Positions 7,601-15,728 of a stretch of 23,429 nucleotides of DNA are shown in pieces; within the stretch, counting starts at the first letter, position 1; each line of letters begins with the position of its first letter. Location: contig DXSD01000024.1 in the NCBI GenBank assembly GCA_019410665.1, positions 1 to 23,429 of the forward strand, read 5' to 3'. Position numbers and translations under genes: made by a program. This stretch comes from Fusobacterium sp. (GTDB lineage: Bacteria; Fusobacteriota; Fusobacteriia; Fusobacteriales; Fusobacteriaceae). Below the pieces are notes generated by a model. It searched no databases. It had not been told where the DNA came from and was given only the letters and a program-made list of their open reading frames with translations.

Positions 7601-9493
7601 CCTAACTATACAGGAGCAGTTAGAGTGATGGTAACAGGAGCAAGTGGAGAGAGCTATGGTGTAGCACAAAAAACCTTAGAGGTAAAAGCTCCAATCATAA
7701 CAGATATATCTATGCCTAGAGTTTTAAAGGTGGGAGATAGATTCCAAGTCCCTGTAAAAGTTTTTGCAACAGAGGATAATTTAGGTGAGATTGATATAGA
7801 GTTTGAGTTTTTAGGTAAGAGTTACAATGAAAAACTTAAATTAAAAAATGGAGAGAGTAAAGATATTCTTTTCAATGTTGAGGTAGGAGATGAGATTGGA
7901 AATAAAGAGGCTACCTTAAAAATAAGATCTTCTAACTACACAAATGAGGAGAAAATTAAAATAGATATCACTTCAAACAATCCATATATCTATATTAACA
8001 ATGTAGATTTTGTTACTGGAGAAAAAGTTTTTAACTTCCCAACAGAGAGTATCAAGGGAAGTCACAAAGGAAAAATTACTATCTCCTCTGCTCCAATTTT
8101 AGCAATAGATAATAGATTAAAAGAGTTGATAAGATACCCTTATGGATGTGTAGAGCAAACTGTTTCTACAATCTTCCCTCAACTATTTATAGATACTCTA
8201 ACAGATAGTAAAGATATCTCTAAAGAGGAGAGTATAAAAAATATCAATGGTGGAATATCAAAATTAAGTAGCTTCCAATTAGCAGATGGTTCTTTCAGCT
8301 ACTGGGCTGGAGGTAGTGAGGGAGATCTATGGGCTACTACTTATGTAGGACACTTTTTAGTTATGGCAAAAGAGAGAGGTTACTATGTTCCAGAGTCACT
8401 ATACAACTCTTGGCTTAACTTTGCCCTAAATATGAGTAGAGGAAATGAGTATAACTTAAATTTAAAAACTTACCTACTTTATGTGCTGGCTCTAGGTGGA
8501 GAGGGACAAATTAGTGAGATGAACTATATATATGATAACAACTTAAAAGATTTAGATGATACATCTAAATGGTATTTAGCTTCTGCCTATTCGTTAATGG
8601 GAGAGGGAGAGATAGCTAAGGAGTTAGCAGATAAATTCTCTCGTGAGGTTAAGGAGAAAGCTTTTGATTACTATGTGGATAGCTATGGCTCACTACTTAG
8701 AGATAAGGCAATTGTTTTAAACTCCTACTACACTATCTATGGGGAGATTGAAAAAAATCTCTATGAGGATATAGTGAGTACACTTCAATCTAATAACTGG
8801 CTCTCTACTCAAAGTATTGGTTACTCTCTTATCTCTCTTGCACAGGTGGTAAAGGATAGCAAGGATAGTGAGGTAAGTGGAAAAATAGTAGTTGATGGTA
8901 AGGAGATAGATTTTAAAGAGAGATCTGGAGTGTGGGAGTACTCTCAAGAGAGTATGAAAGAGGTTAAAATCTTAGGGGAGAATCTCTATGTAAATCAGTA
9001 TTGGGAGGGTATCCCTATAAACTACTCTCAAAGTGATGAGAGTAAAAATATTAAGTTAGAGAGAAAATTCTATGGTGACAATGGTGAGGAGATAGATGTA
9101 AAATCTCTGAATAAGGGGCAATCTTTCTATATGGAGTTAAAGGTTTTACCAGCTGATGATGTACAGGGATATTTCTACTTAGATAATATAGCTCTGACTC
9201 AGATCATTCCTAGTGGTTGGGAGATAGAAAACACAAGGGTATTAAAATTAAATCCTCCTCAATGGATAGTTGAAAAAACTTCTAATAACAATCTTGAGTA
9301 TGAGGATATTAGAGATGATAGAGTAAACTTCTTCTTTGATTTTAATAACTATAACAAGCAGGGACAAAGTTTCTTTATTAAACTTAATAGTGTAACTGTA
9401 GGAAATTATAAACTTCCAAGTGCTATAGCAGAGGGAATGTATAACAATGAGTATAGAGCTTACTTAAATGGTTTTGATGTTGAGGTAAAATAA
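4694..9493 (+). CDS. yfhM: Bacterial alpha-2-macroglobulin lipoprotein (YfhM-like) with CVEQ thioester
   Basis: A 1599-residue protease-trapping envelope protein. I place the start at ATG 4694, after AAGGAAGTG, because it yields a lipoprotein signal: MKKRLILLFSLLVVAC with lipobox V13-V14-A15-Cys16. The upstream in-frame TTG at 4631 would bury this signal. Family landmarks appear in order: the macroglobulin MG2 motif YSDRGVYRPGDT near residue 385; the A2M motif VVDEGLLQIT near 866; the segment GVLTTDEEGRGSVNLELPNYTG near 950-970; and the thioester GCVEQ (Cys1152 to Gln1155) opening the alpha-helical thioester domain. Intact Cys and Gln indicate a thioester-competent trap. In E. coli the homologue is a periplasm-facing membrane lipoprotein proposed to capture host proteases that breach the outer membrane, working beside PBP1C. 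Here the stop codon overlaps the pbpC start by one base, the same partnership. The bait region cannot be delimited by eye. Confidence 0.95.
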   Translation: MKKRLILLFSLLVVACNSEKNLPQEEKIGVDQQLENSKVEDRLTIKNISTTSGGNPSIDITMSGDISEYDLQAYVKIKPNIDYKVLKMRDHIIITGDFNINSEYEVELLKGLKGDKISLLENIREKVKFKEAEPKLTFSNEGIILPKLNGNRIAFKSINVKRVHLKVKKIFLNNTTQFLQDFKFKGNGNIFDYYVQNNHYKVGETIFEKDYDLDYKKNILSQNIIELKNLTEEKGIYIVELSFDKDGVDYTFPSDVAQWQRENFFNTKGKIGKALLISDMGIVAQKDSKEKLIVTLLDIVKNTPMKNVTIKGISVNNQIIEEKQTDKNGEIVFDKGDKIFYLLAQKDDEISILKLSDSKLSYDGFLVDGEYRDDGVRAFVYSDRGVYRPGDTINLGIIARNEDNSFPEGHPIKIDIFTPRGDKYIDGEIVEKGKNGFFTYSFQTKKESETGIWEVNVYVGGEKEKKFSLKLPVETIVPYKIEVDTDFADKKEESKLQGEIKSKYLFGSPAENLKYQSDLTIREKKIEFERYKKFSFSNPTNYIADIRLNQKGELDSEGKAKLEFDLANSIPKNINLGGEIVTRVIEPSGRPVIDIDEVKINTFKSYVGIEKPEDRYIKSGDKINLQIISVDEAGEKLVSGRKIKYRVYKNEYSWWWDYYDYNNFLKSIKTDKNSVLLYEKEITTTDKPYLIDYEIDGSGEVFVEVEDMETHQSAGVNLYVSTWQDSSVSKKIDKLKIESDKKEYRIGEKAQIKFEGEKGNKALITLEKSGEIIKRYWKEVEDSTNIVEIDVDKDLFPNGYVTVALFQNYEKSNNDRPIRLYGAVPIIVKDESKKIKINLDTPVVLKPNEKFRIDIEADRKMDYTISVVDEGLLQITNYSAPNPYNYFYQKEGLQLSAYDNYSEIIGRTFGDIHQVLTAGGDNYLMSAPRMDKAMNSFGFEKSERFEPLAIYKGVLTTDEEGRGSVNLELPNYTGAVRVMVTGASGESYGVAQKTLEVKAPIITDISMPRVLKVGDRFQVPVKVFATEDNLGEIDIEFEFLGKSYNEKLKLKNGESKDILFNVEVGDEIGNKEATLKIRSSNYTNEEKIKIDITSNNPYIYINNVDFVTGEKVFNFPTESIKGSHKGKITISSAPILAIDNRLKELIRYPYGCVEQTVSTIFPQLFIDTLTDSKDISKEESIKNINGGISKLSSFQLADGSFSYWAGGSEGDLWATTYVGHFLVMAKERGYYVPESLYNSWLNFALNMSRGNEYNLNLKTYLLYVLALGGEGQISEMNYIYDNNLKDLDDTSKWYLASAYSLMGEGEIAKELADKFSREVKEKAFDYYVDSYGSLLRDKAIVLNSYYTIYGEIEKNLYEDIVSTLQSNNWLSTQSIGYSLISLAQVVKDSKDSEVSGKIVVDGKEIDFKERSGVWEYSQESMKEVKILGENLYVNQYWEGIPINYSQSDESKNIKLERKFYGDNGEEIDVKSLNKGQSFYMELKVLPADDVQGYFYLDNIALTQIIPSGWEIENTRVLKLNPPQWIVEKTSNNNLEYEDIRDDRVNFFFDFNNYNKQGQSFFIKLNSVTVGNYKLPSAIAEGMYNNEYRAYLNGFDVEVK

Positions 9494-11742
9494 TGAGATT
9501 TCTTAAATTTTTTCTTCCTCTTATAATTATACCTATGATATTTTTTCTAAAGGTATATAATAGTTTTGATATCAACCAGATGAAAAAGGATATAGAGGGA
9601 AGATATAGTCAGATTGTATTAGATGATAGGGATAATATCATTGGAGCTTACTTAAATAGTGAGGAACAATGGCAGATTAAGGGGGTAGGGGAGATACCCC
9701 CTACTCTTAAATTGGCAGTTATCAACTATGAGGATAGAAAATTTTACTCTCACAATGGAGTGGACTATTTAGCTATACTTAGAGCTATAAAAACAAACCT
9801 CTTTGAAAGAAAGAGAGTAGGGGCTAGTACAATAACTATGCAGGGAGTAAAACTCTACAAAAGAAGAGAGAGAACTTATTTGAGTAAGATAGAGGAGATA
9901 ATCGAGAGTTATAAGCTAGAGAGGAATCTCACTAAAGATGAGATTTTACAGCTTTATCTGAACAATGCCCCCTATGGTAGCAATATAGTTGGATATGAGA
10001 CTGCCTCTTGGCTCTATTTTGGTAAGAGTGCTAAAAATTTAACTTGGGGAGAGGGGGCTACCCTAGCTGTCCTTCCCAACTCTCCAGGAGTTATATGGGT
10101 AGAAAAAAATCGTGACAAGCTTCTTATTAAAAGAGATAATCTTTTAAAAACTATGTATGAAAGAGGGGTCATAAATGAGAGGCAGTATAGATTAGCTATA
10201 AAAGAGGTACTTCCCAAAGAGAGAAGATATTTTAATTCCTTAGCTCCTCATCTCACTAGAAGATTAATAGGTGAATACTCTGATAGAATAATAAAAAGTA
10301 CAATAGATAGCGAGATACAAAGAAAAATCGAAAAAATAGCAAGGGAGTATGGAGAGTACCTTGGTAATAGAGGAATAAAAAACTGTTCTATCCTTGTGGT
10401 AGATAATTTAAGTGGAGAGGTAAAATCCTATGTGGGCTCTCAGGATTTTTATAACTTTAAAATAAATGGACAGGTAGATGGAGTAACTGCTCAAAGATCA
10501 GTAGGTTCGGTACTAAAACCATTTTTATATGCTCTTTCTATAGATGAGGGGATTATCTCACCTAAATCTAAACTTTTAGATATACCCTTATACTTTTCAA
10601 ATTTTACTCCTCAAAATGCTAATAAAAAATATCAGGGATTGGTAGAGAGTGAAGAAGCTCTTAAAAAATCTCTCAATATCCCCTTTGTAAATCTCCTAGA
10701 TGAGTATGGGGGAGAGAAGTTTTTTTATTTTTTAAAAGAGGTAGTTGGTTTCTCACAAGGGGATTACTCTACCTATGGGTTATCTCTTATTTTAGGAACT
10801 AAGGAGATGAGTGTTGAAGATGTTGCCAAACTTTATTATGGACTATCCCAATATGGAGAGTTTGAGGATTTAAAATATATAAGAGGGGAGAAAGATAAAA
10901 AAACTAGACTTATCTCTAAAGGAGCCAGTTATCTCACTCTTAAAGCTATGGAGGGAGTACAGAGATTTGGTTTGGACAACCTTTATCTAGGGAGAGATGG
11001 TATAGCTTGGAAAACAGGGACAAGCTATGGTCAAAGAGATGCTTGGGCAGCAGGGGTAAGCCCTAAATGGACAGTAGTAGTTTGGTGTGGAAATTTTACT
11101 GGAGAGGGAAATAGAAATCTCTCTGGAGTAGTTAGTGCTGGACAGCTTCTCTTTAAAATTTTTAATATTCTTCCTAACAAAAATGGGAGTTTTGAAAAAC
11201 CTCAAGGGGAGTTAAAAAAAATAAAAATAGACAAAGAGAGTGGATATAGATTAAAATATAGTGTACCTAGTGAAGAGATAGAGTATCCAGTAGAGGCTAA
11301 ACCTTTGAAAACCTCTCCATACTATAAAAAAATTTTTGTAGACGACGAGGGCAAGGAGATAGATTCTAGAAGTGAGAAATTTATTGAAAGTAAAGAAAAA
11401 ATACTTTTAAGTTATCCAATAGAGTTACTTGACTATTTAGCAAGGGAAAATATTGATATTTCCAGAGAGAAGGATGAGAGAATAAAGATAATCTATCCAC
11501 TTAATGAAGTTAAAATCTATCTACCTAAAGACTTTGATGAAAGGAAAAAACTTATAGTCAAAGTAGCTAATCCTCAAAATAGAAGGATCTATTGGTATCA
11601 CAATGGAAAATTTATTTACACTGGGAAAGATATAGAGAAGGCTTTCGACTTTCCCCAAGGGGAGCACAGACTAACTTTAGTTTCTGAAAGTGGAGAGATA
11701 GCTGAGGTAAAATTTTATATAGAGAAGCGAGGACAGAGATGA
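9493..11742 (+). CDS. pbpC: Penicillin-binding protein 1C (glycosyltransferase/transpeptidase)
   Basis: A 749-residue bifunctional peptidoglycan synthase anchored by one N-terminal transmembrane helix (residues about 3-20). The glycosyltransferase family 51 domain shows NYEDRKFYSHNG (catalytic Glu80), GASTITMQ, and LTKDEILQLYLNNAPYG. The transpeptidase domain has all three penicillin-binding motifs: SVLK (Ser339, Lys342), SLN (Ser393, Asn395) and KTGTS (Lys507-Thr-Gly). The last ~90 residues (IYPLNEVKIYLPKD through IYWYHNGKFIYTG to the end) match the BiPBP_C domain that distinguishes PBP1C from PBP1A and PBP1B. The ATG shares one base with the macroglobulin TAA stop, and the TGA stop overlaps the next ATG in an ATGA, so translation is coupled on both sides. 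The gene pairing suggests local wall repair where the outer membrane has been breached, as proposed for the yfhM-pbpC pair; this is inference for this organism. Confidence 0.95.
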   Translation: MRFLKFFLPLIIIPMIFFLKVYNSFDINQMKKDIEGRYSQIVLDDRDNIIGAYLNSEEQWQIKGVGEIPPTLKLAVINYEDRKFYSHNGVDYLAILRAIKTNLFERKRVGASTITMQGVKLYKRRERTYLSKIEEIIESYKLERNLTKDEILQLYLNNAPYGSNIVGYETASWLYFGKSAKNLTWGEGATLAVLPNSPGVIWVEKNRDKLLIKRDNLLKTMYERGVINERQYRLAIKEVLPKERRYFNSLAPHLTRRLIGEYSDRIIKSTIDSEIQRKIEKIAREYGEYLGNRGIKNCSILVVDNLSGEVKSYVGSQDFYNFKINGQVDGVTAQRSVGSVLKPFLYALSIDEGIISPKSKLLDIPLYFSNFTPQNANKKYQGLVESEEALKKSLNIPFVNLLDEYGGEKFFYFLKEVVGFSQGDYSTYGLSLILGTKEMSVEDVAKLYYGLSQYGEFEDLKYIRGEKDKKTRLISKGASYLTLKAMEGVQRFGLDNLYLGRDGIAWKTGTSYGQRDAWAAGVSPKWTVVVWCGNFTGEGNRNLSGVVSAGQLLFKIFNILPNKNGSFEKPQGELKKIKIDKESGYRLKYSVPSEEIEYPVEAKPLKTSPYYKKIFVDDEGKEIDSRSEKFIESKEKILLSYPIELLDYLARENIDISREKDERIKIIYPLNEVKIYLPKDFDERKKLIVKVANPQNRRIYWYHNGKFIYTGKDIEKAFDFPQGEHRLTLVSESGEIAEVKFYIEKRGQR

Positions 11743-12902
11743 TAGAGTTTTTTATAGCAAGGAAACATATATTTGAGAGAAAAAGACAGAGCTTGATCTC
11801 AATTGTAGGGATAACTATAGGGATAGTAGTACTTATGGTTTCCATTGGAATAGCTAATGGACTAGATAAAAATATGATAAATAGTATACTCTCAGTTACA
11901 AGTCATGTGTTAGTATCCAATGGAGAGAAAATATCCAACTATGAAGATATAAAAAGGGATATAGAGAAATTAGAGGGAGTAAAGGGAGCAGTTCCAAGTA
12001 TATCAACTCAAGGGATTTTTAAGTACAATGGAATCTATGGGGGGTATGTTTCAGGAGTAAAAATAGAGGGTTATGATCTAGAAAGTGCTAAAAAGGCTAT
12101 GGAGCTAGATAAAAAAATTGTAGCTGGAACTATTAATTCTAACAAAATAAATGGAATTTTAATAGGGAAGGAACTTTTTTCAGCAATAGGGGCGAGATTA
12201 GGTGATGAAGTAACTATAATATCCTCTGAAAACAGAGAGATAAAATTTAAGATAGAGGGAGTTTTTCAAAGTGGTTACTATGATTATGACATAAATATGG
12301 TAATCTTACCTTTGAAAGCTGTACAATACCTTTTATATGGAGAAGATGTAGTATCTAAAATAGATGTAACTTTAATAGATCCCTATAAAGCTCCAAAAAT
12401 ATCAGATGATATAATGTCTGTTACAGGGATATACTCAAGAACTTGGGGGGAGATGAATAGAAATCTTCTCTCTGCACTATCTTTAGAGAAAACTGTCATG
12501 ATAATGGTGTTCTCTCTAATAGTTATTATTGCTGGTTTTGTTGTTTGGGTAACTCTCAATATGTTGGTAAGAGAGAAAATAAAAGATATTGGAATTATGA
12601 GAGCAATGGGATTTTCTAAAAAAAATATTATGAAGATCTTTCTTATACAGGGAATGATTTTAGGAGGTATAGGAATAGTGATAGGAACAGTAATCTCACT
12701 ACTATTTCTATGGTATATAAAAAATAATACCTTAGATTTTATAACTTCTATATACTATTTAACGAAAATTCCTGTGGAGATATCTTTAAAAGAGATTCTT
12801 ATAATTATAGGAGCAAACTTGGGAATTATCTTTTTATCTAGCATATTCCCAGCATATAGAGGAGCAAAAATGGAAACTGTGGAGGCATTAAGACATGAGT
12901 AA
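11739..12902 (+). CDS. LolC/E-like ABC transporter permease (FtsX/MacB fold)
   Basis: A 387-residue permease with the LolC/LolE/MacB topology. One transmembrane helix lies near residues 18-42 (SLISIVGITIGIVVLMVSIG), then a large periplasmic domain at about 43-245. Three C-terminal helices follow near 254-278, 303-330 and 352-375, containing the FtsX-family segment REKIKDIGIMRAMGFSKK before the third helix. LolC/E proteins extract mature lipoproteins from the inner membrane for delivery to LolA and the outer membrane. Only one permease gene is present, so the complex may be a homodimer, as in bacteria with a single LolF-type subunit. The start codon overlaps the pbpC stop (ATGA), and the stop overlaps the following ATPase gene by 8 nt. 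An alternative is a MacB-like or other FtsX-type exporter; linkage to a lipoprotein gene favours the lipoprotein-release reading. Confidence 0.82.
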   Translation: MIEFFIARKHIFERKRQSLISIVGITIGIVVLMVSIGIANGLDKNMINSILSVTSHVLVSNGEKISNYEDIKRDIEKLEGVKGAVPSISTQGIFKYNGIYGGYVSGVKIEGYDLESAKKAMELDKKIVAGTINSNKINGILIGKELFSAIGARLGDEVTIISSENREIKFKIEGVFQSGYYDYDINMVILPLKAVQYLLYGEDVVSKIDVTLIDPYKAPKISDDIMSVTGIYSRTWGEMNRNLLSALSLEKTVMIMVFSLIVIIAGFVVWVTLNMLVREKIKDIGIMRAMGFSKKNIMKIFLIQGMILGGIGIVIGTVISLLFLWYIKNNTLDFITSIYYLTKIPVEISLKEILIIIGANLGIIFLSSIFPAYRGAKMETVEALRHE

Positions 12903-13578
12903 TGAAATTTTAAAACTTGAAGGAGTAGAAAAAAAATATAGTGGAAGTGTAGAGGAGTTACACATAATCAATAATCTTAATTTTTCTGTAAATGAGGGGG
13001 AGTTTATCTCAATATTGGGACGTTCTGGTTCTGGAAAATCAACTTTACTGAATATAATTGGACTATTAGATAAGGCTGATTCAGGAAAAATATTTATTGG
13101 TGGACAAGAGGTGGAGAGTCTATCTGAAGCTGAAAGAGATAGAATAAAAAATCAGATGATAGGCTTTGTTTTTCAATTTCACTATCTTTTACCAGAGTTT
13201 ACAGCTTTAGAAAATGTAATGTTACCAGCACTGCTAAATAATTTTGAAAAAAAAGCTGAGATTGAGAAAAGAGCTGGAGAGTTGCTAGAAAAAGTTGGAT
13301 TAGGAGAGAGAAAGGAGCATAAACCTTCTCAACTATCTGGAGGAGAGAAACAAAGAGTTGCAATAGCTAGAGCATTGATCAATTCTCCTAAGATTCTATT
13401 AGCAGATGAACCTACAGGAAATTTAGATGAAGAAACTAGTGAGATGATATTTAAAATTTTGAAGGATATCAATAAAAATGAGAAGCAAACTATAATAGTT
13501 GTAACTCACTCAAAGGATTTAGCAGAGATCTCTGATAAACAAGTTTATCTAAAAAAAGGTGTGCTTGTAGAGGAGTAA
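12895..13578 (+). CDS. lolD: LolD-like ABC transporter ATP-binding protein
   Basis: A 227-residue ATPase of the LolD/MacB/FtsE class. The nucleotide-binding elements are complete: Walker A GRSGSGKST (42-50), Q-loop Gln94 in FVFQFHYLLPEFTALENV, signature LSGGEKQ (147-153), Walker B ILLADEP (Asp171-Glu172) followed by the D-loop TGNLD, and the H-loop His205 in VVTHS. The Q-loop context FQFHYLLPEFTALENVMLP is characteristic of LolD. It would power the permease encoded immediately upstream, whose last 8 bases it overlaps, and it ends the four-gene overlapping run that begins with the macroglobulin. No hairpin terminator is visible before the next gene, so some read-through into the hibernation factor gene is possible. 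Confidence 0.88.
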   Translation: MSNEILKLEGVEKKYSGSVEELHIINNLNFSVNEGEFISILGRSGSGKSTLLNIIGLLDKADSGKIFIGGQEVESLSEAERDRIKNQMIGFVFQFHYLLPEFTALENVMLPALLNNFEKKAEIEKRAGELLEKVGLGERKEHKPSQLSGGEKQRVAIARALINSPKILLADEPTGNLDEETSEMIFKILKDINKNEKQTIIVVTHSKDLAEISDKQVYLKKGVLVEE

Positions 13579-13620
13579 AAAAAATTTAAATAAAAAAAAG
13601 GAAATTGGCAATTTGTGGAG

Positions 13621-13626
13621 TATAAT
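13621..13626 (+). promoter_or_regulatory. Candidate -10 element upstream of hpf
   Basis: A perfect TATAAT lies 40 bases before the hpf start codon in the 87-base gap after the ATPase gene. The nearest -35-like sequence, TTGGCA at 13605-13610, is only 10 bases away, which is too short for normal sigma70 spacing. The -35 assignment is therefore open. A small inverted repeat AAATT-GGC-AATTT (13602-13614) lies just upstream. Confidence 0.35.
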
Positions 13627-13665
13627 AAAGTAACAAAACAAAAGATACAACAAGGAAGTGGTATT

Positions 13666-14217
13666 ATGAAAATGACTATCCATGGAAAACAATTAGTTAT
13701 AACAGATGCAATCAAAAATTACGCAGAGACTAAATTAGGAAGGGTTGAAAAGTATCACGACGGTATAATAGAACTAGCCATTAATTTATCAGCTGTAAAA
13801 TTAAAAACTGGTAATTATCATACAGCAGAAGTGTTAGCTTACCTAGGTGGAAGTACTGTAAAAGCTTCTTGCACAGATGCAGATCTATATGCAGCTATTG
13901 ATGAAGTTTCAGATATCTTAGAGGGACAACTTAAAAAACATAAGGCTAAAATTAGAGACGCTGTTCAATCAAGAGAGCCAATGATTAGAAAGGTTAAGTA
14001 TGATCCAGAGACAAATACAGTGGAGAAAGAAGCAGCTGTAAATGTTGTAAAAGTTTACTTACCACCAAAGCCAATGGATGTAGAGGAAGCTATTCTTCAA
14101 TTAGAGATTTTAAATAGAGCTTTCTTCCCATTCACAAATGCTGAAACTGGAGAGATGAACATAGTTTATAGAAGAAAAGATGGAGATTACGGACATATAG
14201 AGCCGTCTAAAAAATAG
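13666..14217 (+). CDS. hpf: Ribosome hibernation promoting factor, long form
   Basis: A 183-residue long HPF that binds the small ribosomal subunit and dimerises 70S ribosomes into inactive 100S particles under starvation or stationary phase. The N-terminal HPF/YfiA domain (about 1-100) begins MKMTIHGKQLVITDAIKNYAETKLGR. A linker leads to the conserved C-terminal dimerisation domain (about 127-180), with KPMDVEEAILQLEIL, FFPFTNAETGEMNIVYRRKDGDYGHIEP. The start at ATG 13666 is chosen because it follows AAGGAAGTGG and matches the family N-terminus. An in-frame GTG at 13615 would add 17 codons lacking family similarity and would include the candidate -10 element. The gene has its own probable promoter element upstream and a strong terminator 8 bases after the stop, so it is probably expressed largely on its own. 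Confidence 0.93.
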   Translation: MKMTIHGKQLVITDAIKNYAETKLGRVEKYHDGIIELAINLSAVKLKTGNYHTAEVLAYLGGSTVKASCTDADLYAAIDEVSDILEGQLKKHKAKIRDAVQSREPMIRKVKYDPETNTVEKEAAVNVVKVYLPPKPMDVEEAILQLEILNRAFFPFTNAETGEMNIVYRRKDGDYGHIEPSKK

Positions 14218-14224
14218 TTAGATT

Positions 14225-14250
14225 AAGGCTACCAAGATGGTAGCCTTTTT
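14225..14250 (+). terminator. Rho-independent terminator after hpf
   Basis: A perfect stem pairs AAGGCTACC (14225-14233) with GGTAGCCTT (14239-14247) around a 5-base loop AAGAT. The T tract continues through 14250. The 7-bp core is GC-rich relative to its surroundings. It lies directly after the hpf stop codon and before the aminopeptidase gene. Confidence 0.92.
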
Positions 14251-14284
14251 AATGTAGTATAAACTTTATTAAAAGGAGTGAGAT

Positions 14285-15697
14285 ATGAAAGTAATTGATA
14301 AACTAGAAAAATTTTATGATAAAAATCTTATTTTAGTAGTTGAGGGAGAGGAGAATTATTGTGACCATCTATTAAAGAAAGAGAAGGATTTAATAGAGAG
14401 ACTTAAAGAGAAAAATGGTTTTACTGGAAAGAAAGGAGAGGTTTTATCAATAGATTTTATTCAAAAAGATCAATTGATCTCTTTGGATATCTTAGGTTTT
14501 GGTAAAAGAGAAGAGGTTACAGAAAATCTTTTTAGAGAGGTAATGTTTAAGTATCTTTCTGGTAAAAAGGGAAGTATATTAATCTCAACTAATAGAAGAG
14601 AGTTGACTAAACCAGAGATTCTTTGTGAGATAGAGGGAAATGTAAACTACTCTTTTGATGAGTTTAAAGAAAAAAAATCTGAGAAGATTGATATAGAATT
14701 TTTCTCTTTTGAAGAGTGGGATATCTCAGAAGCTTTAATTTTAAATGAGGCTACTGATGTAACAAGAAATTTAGTTGATTTACCAGCTAATATAATAAAT
14801 CCAGAAACTTTAGCTGAGAGAGTAGTTAAGTTAGGAGAGGATTTTGGCTTTGAGGTAGAGGTCTTAGATGAAGATAGAATACAAGAGTTAAATATGAATC
14901 TGTTATACAATGTAGGAAAGGCTTCTGAAACTAAACCTAAACTTATAGTTATGAGATATTTTGGAGATATTGAGTCAAAAAATATTGTGGGATTAGTTGG
15001 AAAGGGATTAACTTATGATACTGGAGGACTTTGTTTAAAACCAGCTGACTCTATGCTCAATATGAAAGATGATATGACAGGGGGAGCTACAGTAATAGGA
15101 ACTATGTGTGCCCTAGCTAAAAATAAAGTAGCTAAAAATATTGTAGCTGTTGTTCCAGCTTGTGAAAATGCTGTAAGTGGAAATTCATATAGACCTGGAG
15201 ATATTATCAGATCTATGAATGGAAAAAGTGTTGAGATAATCAATACAGATGCTGAGGGAAGACTTGCTTTAGCAGATGCTATTACCTATATAGTTAGAAA
15301 TGAAAAAGTAAGTGAAGTGATAGATGTAGCTACTCTTACTGGAGCTATGATGGTATCTTTAGGAACTTTTATAACTGGAGTATTTTCAAATAGTGATGAA
15401 AATTATGTTGAACTTGAAAAAGCTTGTAAAAAACATGGAGAGAGAGTTTGGAGAATGCCTCTTGATGAGGAGTTTGGAGAGGAATTAAAATCAGAAGTAG
15501 CTGATATTAAACATGCTGGAAATAGATGGGGAGGGGCGATTTCTGCTGCTAAATTCTTAGAAATTTTCGCTGAAGATACTCCATGGACACATATGGATAT
15601 AGCAGGAACTGCTTATGATAACTCATCTAAATGGTATAAAAAAGGTGCTTCTGGTGTACATGTAAAAGGATTATATGAATATTGTAAAAATAAATAA
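14285..15697 (+). CDS. pepA: Leucyl aminopeptidase (M17 family)
   Basis: A 470-residue M17 cytosol aminopeptidase that removes N-terminal residues from peptides using two metal ions. The catalytic domain is complete: GKGLTYDTGG (Lys240, Asp245), LKPADSM (Lys252), MKDDMTGG (Asp263), and NTDAEGRL (Asp322, Glu324). These are the positions equivalent to E. coli PepA Lys270, Asp275, Lys282, Asp293, Asp352 and Glu354, with matching spacing. The N-terminal ~140 residues are the variable regulatory/hexamer domain and are shorter than in E. coli (503 residues in total there). The start follows AAAAGGAGTGAGAT. It is separated from hpf by a terminator; a TATAAA at 14258-14263 could be its -10 element, although no good -35 is visible. 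The transporter gene follows within 31 bases and may be co-transcribed. DNA-binding or recombination roles known for E. coli PepA should not be assumed here. Confidence 0.95.
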   Translation: MKVIDKLEKFYDKNLILVVEGEENYCDHLLKKEKDLIERLKEKNGFTGKKGEVLSIDFIQKDQLISLDILGFGKREEVTENLFREVMFKYLSGKKGSILISTNRRELTKPEILCEIEGNVNYSFDEFKEKKSEKIDIEFFSFEEWDISEALILNEATDVTRNLVDLPANIINPETLAERVVKLGEDFGFEVEVLDEDRIQELNMNLLYNVGKASETKPKLIVMRYFGDIESKNIVGLVGKGLTYDTGGLCLKPADSMLNMKDDMTGGATVIGTMCALAKNKVAKNIVAVVPACENAVSGNSYRPGDIIRSMNGKSVEIINTDAEGRLALADAITYIVRNEKVSEVIDVATLTGAMMVSLGTFITGVFSNSDENYVELEKACKKHGERVWRMPLDEEFGEELKSEVADIKHAGNRWGGAISAAKFLEIFAEDTPWTHMDIAGTAYDNSSKWYKKGASGVHVKGLYEYCKNK

Positions 15698-15728
15698 TTA
15701 GATAAAAATATATATTTTGGAGGTTAAG

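Noticed and set aside
13605..13626. TTGGCA plus TATAAT as a sigma70 promoter, or TTGGCA as a sigma54 site
   Set aside because: The 10-base spacer is too short for sigma70, and the -12 part of a sigma54 site is not present.
13615..13665. GTG start adding 17 codons to hpf
   Set aside because: It contains the TATAAT element, lacks family similarity, and ATG 13666 has a good ribosome binding site and the conserved N-terminus.
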